NCBI RefSeq assembly: GCF_000723405.1
Contig: NZ_CCAE010000019.1
Coordinates: forward strand, 1 to 64,000
Length of the DNA: 64,000 nucleotides
Source of the DNA: Hydrogenophaga intermedia
GTDB lineage: Bacteria > Pseudomonadota > Gammaproteobacteria > Burkholderiales > Burkholderiaceae_C
Direction of reading: 5' to 3'
Within the stretch, counting starts at the first letter, position 1. Every line of letters begins with the position of its first letter. The position numbers and the translations under genes were made by a program. The notes below the pieces were generated by a model, which was not told the DNA's origin, did no database searches, and worked only from the letters and a program-made list of their open reading frames with translations. Of this stretch, positions 23,854 to 30,696 are shown one piece after another.

Positions 23854-24774
23854 CTACCCTCGCGCGAACCCCTCCATTTCTTCATGCAGCACATCCACGA
23901 ACTGCTGCGCGGCCGGCGACAGTGAGCGCCCTTCCTTCACCAGCACATAGATGTCGCGCGACACCCGGGGCCCGGTCAGCGGACGTGTCACCAGATCCGG
24001 GTCGCGCGCGTAGCGCACGTAGGCGGCGGGCATCACCGATGGCCCCATGCCGCAGGACGTCATCCACAGCGCGGTAGAAAGCAGGGACACCTCGCGCGCC
24101 ACGTTGAGGCGGATGCCGGCCTGCGCGGCGGAGTGATCGATGAGCGGGCGCACGCCAAAGCCGGGGCGCACAGTGGCAATGGGCACACCGTCCAGGTCTT
24201 TCCAGCGCACGGATTTGCGCGCGGCCATGGGGTCGTCCTTGCGCAGCACTACGCTCAAATGGTCGCCCATCAGGCGCTGCATCTGCACGCCGTCGTCCGC
24301 GCGGTCGGGCGTGCCGATGCCGAAGTCCGCGCGCTCACCGATCAGGCGCGCGACGAACTGGTCGGGCGCGCAGTCGTCCACGTTGACCTGGATGTCCGGG
24401 TGGCGCTGCATGAACGCGCGGATCACCGATGGCAGCAGCACCTCCGCCAGGGTTGGCGTGCAGGCCACGGTGACGCGGCCGCGGCGCAGGGTCGACAGGT
24501 CGTCGAGCCCTGCGCTCAGCGAGTCGATGTCGCGCAAGACGCGCTGTGCGATTTCGATGACGTCGTGCGCGGCGGGCGTGGGCTGCAAGGACCGCGTGGT
24601 GCGGTCGAACATGCGCACGCCCAGCTCCTCTTCCATCTGGCGGATCAGCACGCTCACGGCGGACTGCGTGACGTAGAGCTGGGCGGCGGCCGTGGCCAGG
24701 CGCCGCAGCTTGTAGACGGCGACGAAGGCGCGCAACTGCTTCAGGGTGAGGCCGGTGAGTCGGGTCTTATTCAT
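23854..24774 (-). CDS. LysR family transcriptional regulator of the esterase-monooxygenase cluster
   Basis: A 306-residue LysR protein with HTH at LKQLRAFVAVYKLRRLATAAAQLYVTQSAVSVLIRQMEEEL and an effector domain. It resembles the group related to CynR/CbbR-type activators. It is divergent from the carboxylesterase-monooxygenase-Bug genes. The 111-bp gap is A/T-richer than the surroundings and contains TACTT-N12-AAGTA, a LysR-like inverted repeat. It is therefore the probable activator of the cluster, with a pathway compound as inducer; the inducer is unknown. Confidence 0.88.
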   Translation of the reverse strand: MNKTRLTGLTLKQLRAFVAVYKLRRLATAAAQLYVTQSAVSVLIRQMEEELGVRMFDRTTRSLQPTPAAHDVIEIAQRVLRDIDSLSAGLDDLSTLRRGRVTVACTPTLAEVLLPSVIRAFMQRHPDIQVNVDDCAPDQFVARLIGERADFGIGTPDRADDGVQMQRLMGDHLSVVLRKDDPMAARKSVRWKDLDGVPIATVRPGFGVRPLIDHSAAQAGIRLNVAREVSLLSTALWMTSCGMGPSVMPAAYVRYARDPDLVTRPLTGPRVSRDIYVLVKEGRSLSPAAQQFVDVLHEEMEGFARG

Positions 24775-24798
24775 GAAGTCATTTTATGGATGGTTGAA

Positions 24799-24820
24799 TA
24801 CTTATCGATTTACGAAAGTA
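24799..24820. promoter_or_regulatory. LysR-type inverted repeat upstream of esterase operon
   Basis: TACTT (24799-24803) and AAGTA (24816-24820) form an inverted repeat with 12 bp between arms, close to the T-N11-A form used by LysR regulators. It lies 25 bp from the LysR start and within an A/T-rich stretch. Its position argues that the esterase begins downstream of it. Confidence 0.5.
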
Positions 24821-24885
24821 CCGTTCTGGACTTCAATCGCGGCGTGTTTCAAGCAAGCGATGAGTCAACCGATACCACCGAGCGA

Positions 24886-26151
24886 GTGAAGCTGCCGTGC
24901 GGCGCGGCCACTTTGACGGGCCTGCGCCGGCACGGGGTGATGCGCTTTGGCGCGCTGCGATATGCGCAGGCACCCATGGGCCAGTTGCGCTTCGCGCCGC
25001 CCGTGCCCGCCAGCCTGCACGGCGAGGTGGACGCCACCGCCACCGGGCCGATCGCACCGCAACTGCCCTCGGCCCTGTCCCGCGTGCTCGGCTCCTGCGA
25101 GGCCCCGCAGTCCGAGGACTGCCTGCACCTGAGCGTGTGGACCCCCGGCACCGACGAACCGACACGCCCCGTGGTGGTGTGGTGCCACGGCGGCGCCTGG
25201 CAAAGCGGCGGCGTGCTGAACTGGTATGACGGCGAAGCCCTGGCGCGACGCGGCAACGTGGTGGTGGTGGGCGTCAACGCGCGCCTGGGCCCGCTGGGTT
25301 GGCTGCTGGCCGATGGCGGCGTGGCCAACCTCGGCCTGCTGGATCTGGCACTCGCCTTTCAATGGGTGTCGGACCACATCGCGGCGTTCGGCGGCGACGC
25401 CACGCGCATCACGGCCATGGGGCAGTCGGCGGGCGGCACCAACGTCGCCGCGCTGCTGGCGCGCGGCGCTTCCACCTTCCAGCGCGCGATTCTGCAGAGC
25501 GCGCCCCTGGGCCGGGGCTTTCGCTCGGCCGACGCGGCGCGCTCGCTCGGCCGGACGCTGTTGCGCGCGGCGGGCGTGGCGACGCTGGATCAGGCGCGCA
25601 GTCTGTCGGCGCAAGCCCTGCTGCACGCCCAACAGGCGCCAGAAGTGGTGGCCGCCGTGCGCGAACTGGCGGACGGCCACGGCCTGTTCGGCCCCGTGCT
25701 CGACGGCGAAACGCTGCCGCCCTTGACACCGCAGGCGGCGGGCCGCGTCGACGTGCTCGCCGGCTGGAACCGCGACGAGATGCGGGCCTTCACCGCCCCC
25801 GCCACCACCTCCGGCACCACCTCTGGCACCACGCCCGATGAAGACGAGGCGCAGCGGCGCTTCGCCACGCCCGCGCGCCAATGGGCGGCGCAAGCAACGC
25901 AGGCCGGCCGGCAGGCCTGGCTCTATCGCTTCGACGGCGCGCCCGGCATGCCCTTGGGCGCTTGTCACTGCGCGGAACTGCCCTTCGTGTTCGGCACGCT
26001 CGACGCCTTTGCATCGGCCCCGATGCTCGGCTCGCTGCACGCCGACGACGCCCGGCGCCTGACCGACGACATGCAAACCGCCTGGCTCGACTTCATCCAC
26101 AGCCGCGCCCTGCCCTGGGCGCCCGGCCCGCAGGCGCACGTGTTCGCGTGA
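24886..26151 (+). CDS. carboxylesterase (type B family)
   Basis: An alpha/beta hydrolase of about 420 residues. The oxyanion motif is WCHGGAWQSGG, the nucleophile elbow is GQSAGG (Ser near residue 180), and the likely catalytic His lies in CHCAELPFVFG. The start is uncertain. GTG 24886 begins the conserved domain and lies after the LysR-like operator; ATG 24790 in the same frame would add 32 atypical, A/T-rich codons. A short 12-bp repeat gives TTSGTTSGTT near residue 310. It probably hydrolyses the ester product of the downstream Baeyer-Villiger monooxygenase. It is shorter than eukaryotic relatives. Confidence 0.85.
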   Translation: MKLPCGAATLTGLRRHGVMRFGALRYAQAPMGQLRFAPPVPASLHGEVDATATGPIAPQLPSALSRVLGSCEAPQSEDCLHLSVWTPGTDEPTRPVVVWCHGGAWQSGGVLNWYDGEALARRGNVVVVGVNARLGPLGWLLADGGVANLGLLDLALAFQWVSDHIAAFGGDATRITAMGQSAGGTNVAALLARGASTFQRAILQSAPLGRGFRSADAARSLGRTLLRAAGVATLDQARSLSAQALLHAQQAPEVVAAVRELADGHGLFGPVLDGETLPPLTPQAAGRVDVLAGWNRDEMRAFTAPATTSGTTSGTTPDEDEAQRRFATPARQWAAQATQAGRQAWLYRFDGAPGMPLGACHCAELPFVFGTLDAFASAPMLGSLHADDARRLTDDMQTAWLDFIHSRALPWAPGPQAHVFA

Positions 26152-26197
26152 CCACCCACCCCGTTTCCCCTGACCTCCCGAGACCGAGAAAGCCACC

Positions 26198-28177
26198 ATG
26201 CGATTGAAAGAAGGCGACCTTCCCCCGAAGGCCGATGAAGAAGAAACCCTGGCGGCGTTCGACCGCGTGATGCCGATCGTGGCCACCGACGCGGAAATCG
26301 ACGCCGCCGTGCGCGACGCCGACCTGCCCGCGCTGCTGGCGGCCCTGGCCATGCTGACGCAGGACCCGGCGCTGCTGGCCGACGACCTCAAGCCGCCATC
26401 GCCGTCGATGACCGCGCGCATCGCGCCGCAGGGCGGCATGTCGGCCGAGCAACAGGCCAAGGCCCGCGCCCTGGCCACACAGGCCTTGATCCGCTACCGC
26501 GACGCCGGCTGCCCCGTGGCGCCCACGCCCTCGCCCGAGTGGCTCGACCGCATCGTGCAGTTCCTCATCCGCTCCGGCCACGACGACCTGATGGACCTGT
26601 TGCGCCACGAGGTGAACGTGCCCGACGACCAGGGCGCGCCCGGCTGGCACGTGAGCGAGTTTCCGAACGCGGCGGGCGTGAAGGTGGCGGTGGTCGGTTC
26701 GGGCTTCGCGGGCATCACCGCGGCCTACCGGCTCAAGCAGGCCGGCCTGGACTTCACGGTGTTCGAGAAGAACAGCGAGATCGGCGGCGTGTGGTGGGAG
26801 AACACCTACCCCGGTTGCCGGCTGGACACACCCAACTTCGCCTACAGCCTGTCCTTCGCGCAGAAGCAGGACTGGACGCAGCAGTTCTCGCAGCAGCCCG
26901 AGATCCTGCGCTACCTGCAGGACGTGGTGCGCCGCGCCGGCATCCGCTCGAACATCCGCGTCAACACCGAGGTGGAGTCGCTCGAGTTCGATGAAGCCAA
27001 GGCGGCGTGGAAGGTGACGGCGCGCACCGCCGATGGCGGCGTGCACGTGGAGCACTTCAACTTCGTCATCACGGCCATGGGGCTGCTGAACCGGCCGCAC
27101 GTGCCCGATTTCCCGGGCCTGGAATCTTTCAGAGGCGAGGTGGTGCACTCGGCCGCCTGGCGCCCGGACGTGAGCGTCAAGGGCAAGCGGGTCGCACTGA
27201 TCGGCACTGGCGCGAGCGCGTTCCAGATCGGCCCGGAGATCTACTCGCAGGTGGACAAGCTGCACGTGTTCCAGCGCAACGCGCCGTGGATGCTGCCCAC
27301 GCCCACCTACCACGACGACCTCAAGCCCGGCATCCAGTGGCTGCTGAACCACGTGCCGGCCTATGGCCGCTGGGTGCGCTTCTGGCAGTTCTGGATCGGC
27401 GTGGAAGGTCGTCTGCACCTGGTGGAGGTGGACCCGGCCTGGCAGCACGAGGTGTCCATCAGCGCGGGCAACGAGGCCCTGCGCCAGGAGTGCCTGGCCA
27501 CGCTGCAGCAGCAGTTCGCGGACCGCCCCGACCTGCTGGTGCACGCCACGCCCAACTACCCGCCGGGCGCCAAGCGCATGCTGCGCGACAACGGCACCTG
27601 GCCGCAGATGCTCAAGGCCGACAACGTCAAGCTGGTGACACAGGAGATCTCGCACCTGTCGGAGAACGCCATCCACACCAGGGACGGCCAGCGCCACGAG
27701 GTGGACCTCATCATCTGCGCCACCGGCTTCAAGGCGGCCGACTTCCTCTATCCGCTGAAGGTGACGGGCCGCGACGGCCTGGACCTGCACGCGCACTGGG
27801 ACGGCGACTGCCGCGCCTACCTGGGCATTTCGGTGCCGGGATTCCCCAACCTGTTCATGACCAGTGGCCCCAACACCGGCGTGGTGGTCAACGGCAGCGC
27901 CATCTTCTCGTCGGAGTGCCAGGTGGAATACAGCTTGCGCGCGCTGCGCCACGTGCTCGGCCAGGGCTTCAAGACCGTCGACTGCCGGACCGGGCCTTAC
28001 GTCAGCTACAACGCCTGGATCGACAAGGGCAACGAGACCAAGGCCTGGGCCGTGGCCAAGACCAGCAGTTGGTACAAGAACAAGAGCGGCCGCGCCGCGC
28101 AGACCTGGCCCTTCGGCATGCTGGAGTACTGGAACCTCACCGCCACTTTCCGGCCCGAGGACCACGTGCTCTCCTGA
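26198..28177 (+). CDS. Baeyer-Villiger / flavin-containing monooxygenase (HAPMO-like)
   Basis: A 659-residue FAD- and NADPH-dependent monooxygenase. The first Rossmann motif is GSGFAGITA near residue 167, and the second, GTGASAFQIG, is near 336. The Baeyer-Villiger fingerprint F-x-G-x3-H-x3-W-x2-D (FRGEVVHSAAWRPD) starts near 311. An N-terminal extension of about 160 residues is shared with 4-hydroxyacetophenone monooxygenases. It inserts oxygen next to a ketone carbonyl to make an ester. With the esterase upstream and a solute receptor downstream, it fits catabolism of an aryl or alicyclic ketone. The substrate is unknown. Confidence 0.9.
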   Translation: MRLKEGDLPPKADEEETLAAFDRVMPIVATDAEIDAAVRDADLPALLAALAMLTQDPALLADDLKPPSPSMTARIAPQGGMSAEQQAKARALATQALIRYRDAGCPVAPTPSPEWLDRIVQFLIRSGHDDLMDLLRHEVNVPDDQGAPGWHVSEFPNAAGVKVAVVGSGFAGITAAYRLKQAGLDFTVFEKNSEIGGVWWENTYPGCRLDTPNFAYSLSFAQKQDWTQQFSQQPEILRYLQDVVRRAGIRSNIRVNTEVESLEFDEAKAAWKVTARTADGGVHVEHFNFVITAMGLLNRPHVPDFPGLESFRGEVVHSAAWRPDVSVKGKRVALIGTGASAFQIGPEIYSQVDKLHVFQRNAPWMLPTPTYHDDLKPGIQWLLNHVPAYGRWVRFWQFWIGVEGRLHLVEVDPAWQHEVSISAGNEALRQECLATLQQQFADRPDLLVHATPNYPPGAKRMLRDNGTWPQMLKADNVKLVTQEISHLSENAIHTRDGQRHEVDLIICATGFKAADFLYPLKVTGRDGLDLHAHWDGDCRAYLGISVPGFPNLFMTSGPNTGVVVNGSAIFSSECQVEYSLRALRHVLGQGFKTVDCRTGPYVSYNAWIDKGNETKAWAVAKTSSWYKNKSGRAAQTWPFGMLEYWNLTATFRPEDHVLS

Positions 28178-28237
28178 AGCCGAATCCCTTCCCTCCCTTC
28201 CCCCTTTTTTCCCTGAACCATCCCGAGAAGGAGACAC

Positions 28238-29212
28238 ATGTTCAACGCACGCCTCAAATCCCTCATCGCCATCGGCCTGGGCGCCTTGATCGCCACGGCC
28301 GCCGCCGCGCAGGACTACCCGGACAAGCCCGTCAAATTCGTGCTGCCCTTCCCGCCCGGCGGCTCGGCCGACGCGGTGACGCGCGAGCTGGCCGACAAGC
28401 TGCAATCGAAGGGCAACGGCACCTTCATCATCGAAAACAAGCCCGGCGCCGCCGGCAACCTGGCCACGGGCCAGGTGGTGCGCGCGCCCAACGACGGCTA
28501 CACCATCCTCGTCGGCGTGACCGGCGCGCTGGTGATCAACCCCGAGCTCTACTCCAACCTGGGCTACAACACGCAGACGGACCTCACGGCGATCTCGATG
28601 CTGGCGCAGGCGCCCGTTGTGATCGTGGCCAGCCGCGAATCGGGCATCACCTCGCTCAAGGACCTGGTGCAGCGCGCCAAGGCCAAGCCGGGCGAGCTGT
28701 CGTACGCCACGAACGGCAGCGGCACCAGCCACCACCTGGCGGGTGAACTGTTCAAGCAGAAGGCCGGCATCTTCATGGTGAACATTCCCTACAAGGGCAC
28801 GCCAGGCGCCTTGCAGGACATCGGCGGTGGCCGTGTCGACGCCGGCTTCCTCGACCTCACGGCCTCGCTGCCGATGATCGCCTCGGGCCGCATCGTGGCC
28901 CTGGCCACCACCGGCGCCACGCGCCCGTCCGCACTGCCCAACGTGCCCACCGTGGCCGAAGCGGGCTTCCCCGGCTACGAGGCCATGACCTGGATCTCGC
29001 TCGTGGCGCCCAAGGGCATGAAGCGCGAGCACGTGGCCAAGCTCAGCGGCATGGTCAATGCCGTGCTCGCCGACGACGCGTTCAAGAAGAGCACGGCGGC
29101 CAAGGGCCTGGAAGCGGCCGGCTCGACGCCCGACGAGCTGCAGCGCTTCATTGCCTCGGAATCCGAGAAGTGGCGCGGCGTGATCCGCAGCGCCAACATC
29201 CGGCTCGAATAA
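28238..29212 (+). CDS. Bug/TctC family tripartite tricarboxylate transporter receptor
   Basis: A 324-residue periplasmic binding protein with a signal peptide ending in ATAAAAQDYP. The Bug family markers are plain: FVLPFPPGGSADAVTRELADKL, IIENKPGAAGNLATG, DGYTILVGV, and PYKGTPGALQDI. It lies 60 bp after the monooxygenase with a clean AAGGAG ribosome site. No TctA/TctB membrane components are nearby, which is normal for the many orphan Bug genes of Burkholderiales. It probably captures a substrate or product of the pathway; the ligand is unknown. Confidence 0.92.
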   Translation: MFNARLKSLIAIGLGALIATAAAAQDYPDKPVKFVLPFPPGGSADAVTRELADKLQSKGNGTFIIENKPGAAGNLATGQVVRAPNDGYTILVGVTGALVINPELYSNLGYNTQTDLTAISMLAQAPVVIVASRESGITSLKDLVQRAKAKPGELSYATNGSGTSHHLAGELFKQKAGIFMVNIPYKGTPGALQDIGGGRVDAGFLDLTASLPMIASGRIVALATTGATRPSALPNVPTVAEAGFPGYEAMTWISLVAPKGMKREHVAKLSGMVNAVLADDAFKKSTAAKGLEAAGSTPDELQRFIASESEKWRGVIRSANIRLE

Positions 29213-29225
29213 GGGCCGACTCCCG

Positions 29226-29252
29226 GCACCCGGATGTCATTGCTCCGGGTGC
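29226..29252. terminator. 8-bp hairpin spanning the tautomerase stop
   Basis: GCACCCGG (29226-29233) and CCGGGTGC (29245-29252) are perfectly complementary around an 11-nt loop containing the tautomerase stop codon. It begins 14 bp after the Bug gene stop. No T tract is present, so it is only a candidate bidirectional terminator between convergent genes. Confidence 0.4.
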
Positions 29253-29635
29253 TGGTGGCGGTACTCCTGCGTCCTGCCACCGAAGCCGTAGGCAGAGGCC
29301 CGTACGTCCTGCACGTACACATAACTTTCGGGGTGCAGATCCCCCAGAAGACCTTCGAATACCTCGAACGCCTCTGCCACGTAGCGGGCCTTCTCCGCCT
29401 TGGTGTTGGTCTCGTCCACCACCTTGACGTCGAAGTAGAAGCTGGCCTTCCCCAGTTCCGCCAGCGATTGGCCGGCGATGGCCCAGTCGCGCGGGTCGAC
29501 ATAGGTGATCACCACGGCGGTGAGGTCGCGCCGCTTGCCGAGCACGCGGCTGGTGAGTTCGAGCAGCGCTTCCGTGATGCGGTGGGAGAGTTCGGGCGTG
29601 CGGTGTGCCGAGACCTTGACGTTGAGGATGGGCAT
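29237..29635 (-). CDS. tautomerase family protein (fused 4-OT-like repeat)
   Basis: A 132-residue protein of the tautomerase superfamily. It begins MPILNVKVS, so Pro1 becomes the catalytic base after Met removal. The length is twice that of a 4-oxalocrotonate tautomerase subunit, and the second half (KASFYFDVKVVDETNTKAEK) repeats the beta-alpha-beta layout without a Pro, as in fused two-unit members. The substrate is unknown; family members act on keto-enol acids or haloacrylates. It is divergent from a LysR regulator, 110 bp away, and convergent with the ketone-catabolic operon. Confidence 0.8.
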   Translation of the reverse strand: MPILNVKVSAHRTPELSHRITEALLELTSRVLGKRRDLTAVVITYVDPRDWAIAGQSLAELGKASFYFDVKVVDETNTKAEKARYVAEAFEVFEGLLGDLHPESYVYVQDVRASAYGFGGRTQEYRHQHPEQ

Positions 29636-29716
29636 GGCGGGTTTCCTGTGAAGTGATGTGGAGGCCTTGACTCTAGGAACGGTGGCCCCGGCCGGAAATC
29701 GCCTGGGTCGATAATT

Positions 29717-29744
29717 GGTTTTGCTTTGAACGCAAAGGCAAACC
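29717..29744. promoter_or_regulatory. palindrome overlapping the ribosome-site region of a LysR gene
   Basis: GGTTTTGCTTTG (29717-29728) and CAAAGGCAAACC (29733-29744) form an inverted repeat with 10 of 12 positions matching and a 4-bp centre. It ends 1 bp before the LysR ATG and fills the place where a ribosome site would sit. It is likely an autoregulatory operator, and the RNA could also fold to hide the start. Confidence 0.5.
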
Positions 29745-29745
29745 G

Positions 29746-30696
29746 ATGAGGTATTTCCTGCCGGACCCTTCCGACCTGCGATGGCTGGTTCGCTCGCTGG
29801 ATCTGCAGTCGTTCTCCGCGGCGGCGCGGGAGCTGGATGTGGCGGTCTCGGTCGTGACGCGGGGCGTGAGCCGCCTCGAAGCCGGGTACGGCGTCACCTT
29901 GTTGCGACGCTCCACGCATGGCCTGTCGGCCACGCCCGAAGGTGCCGAGCTGGCGCAGGAAGCCCGAGTGCTGCTGGCCCAGTTGGAGGACATTTCCGCC
30001 GCGCTGTCCGGGCAGCGCAATCGTGTGGCCGGCGCGCTGCGGCTGGCGTCGAGCCAGGAAATCTGCGAACAACTGGTCTTGCCGCACCTGGTCCAACTGC
30101 GCGCGCGGCATCCGGCCCTGCGCATCGAGCTGGTGGCCGAGGACCGCGTGGCCGACCTGGTCACCGACGGCATCGACGTGGCGCTGCGCACCACGGTGGG
30201 CAGCAGCGAGTCGGTGGTCGCTCGCGAGCTGGGGTCGTTCGAGCGGCGGTTGTACGCCTCACCCGCGTATGTGCGCCAGCATGGCGAGCCGGCCGACCCG
30301 CATGCGTTGAGCCAGCACCAGGTCGTCACGCACACGGCGCAAGGACCCACCGTGACCTGGACATTCCGCCAGGCGGGCAAGCCGCTGGACGTCATGGTCC
30401 GATCGCAACTCGCCGCCAACACCTCGGCCCTGGTGCACCACGCGCTTTTGGCGGGGGCCGGCATCGGCATGCTCTCGCGTCCGCTGGCAGCAGCCGACGT
30501 GGCCGCCGGACGCCTGGTGGAGGTCCTGGCGCCGTTCGCTTCCCGCGCGAAGCACACGATGTACGCCGTCTCATTGCCCAGCCGGCGCAACGCCGCCAGG
30601 GTGCGGGCCGTCATCGACTTCCTTCAGGAAGCCGCCCGCGAGCAATGGGGCTTGGCGCCCGCTACCAGCGCACCCGCAGCCCCACGCTTGCGTTGA
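29746..30696 (+). CDS. LysR family transcriptional regulator
   Basis: A 316-residue LysR protein. The HTH is DLRWLVRSLDLQSFSAAARELDVAVSVVTRGVSRLEAGYGVTLLRRS, followed by an effector domain with LRLASSQEICEQLVLPHL and DGIDVALRTTVG, typical of the CrgA-like subgroup. It is divergent from the fused tautomerase, its probable target. A palindrome abuts the ATG. Its last 35 bp overlap the 3' end of the convergent autotransporter gene. Confidence 0.87.
   Translation: MRYFLPDPSDLRWLVRSLDLQSFSAAARELDVAVSVVTRGVSRLEAGYGVTLLRRSTHGLSATPEGAELAQEARVLLAQLEDISAALSGQRNRVAGALRLASSQEICEQLVLPHLVQLRARHPALRIELVAEDRVADLVTDGIDVALRTTVGSSESVVARELGSFERRLYASPAYVRQHGEPADPHALSQHQVVTHTAQGPTVTWTFRQAGKPLDVMVRSQLAANTSALVHHALLAGAGIGMLSRPLAAADVAAGRLVEVLAPFASRAKHTMYAVSLPSRRNAARVRAVIDFLQEAAREQWGLAPATSAPAAPRLR

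Noticed and set aside
24133..24789. N-terminal extension of the esterase frame through the LysR gene.
   Set aside because: It is antisense to the LysR coding region and crosses the divergent promoter; the conserved esterase domain begins after 24886.
26093..29032. A 979-codon open frame on the minus strand opposite the monooxygenase and Bug genes.
   Set aside because: Same codon-position artefact; the opposite frame has clear FAD, NADPH and Baeyer-Villiger motifs.
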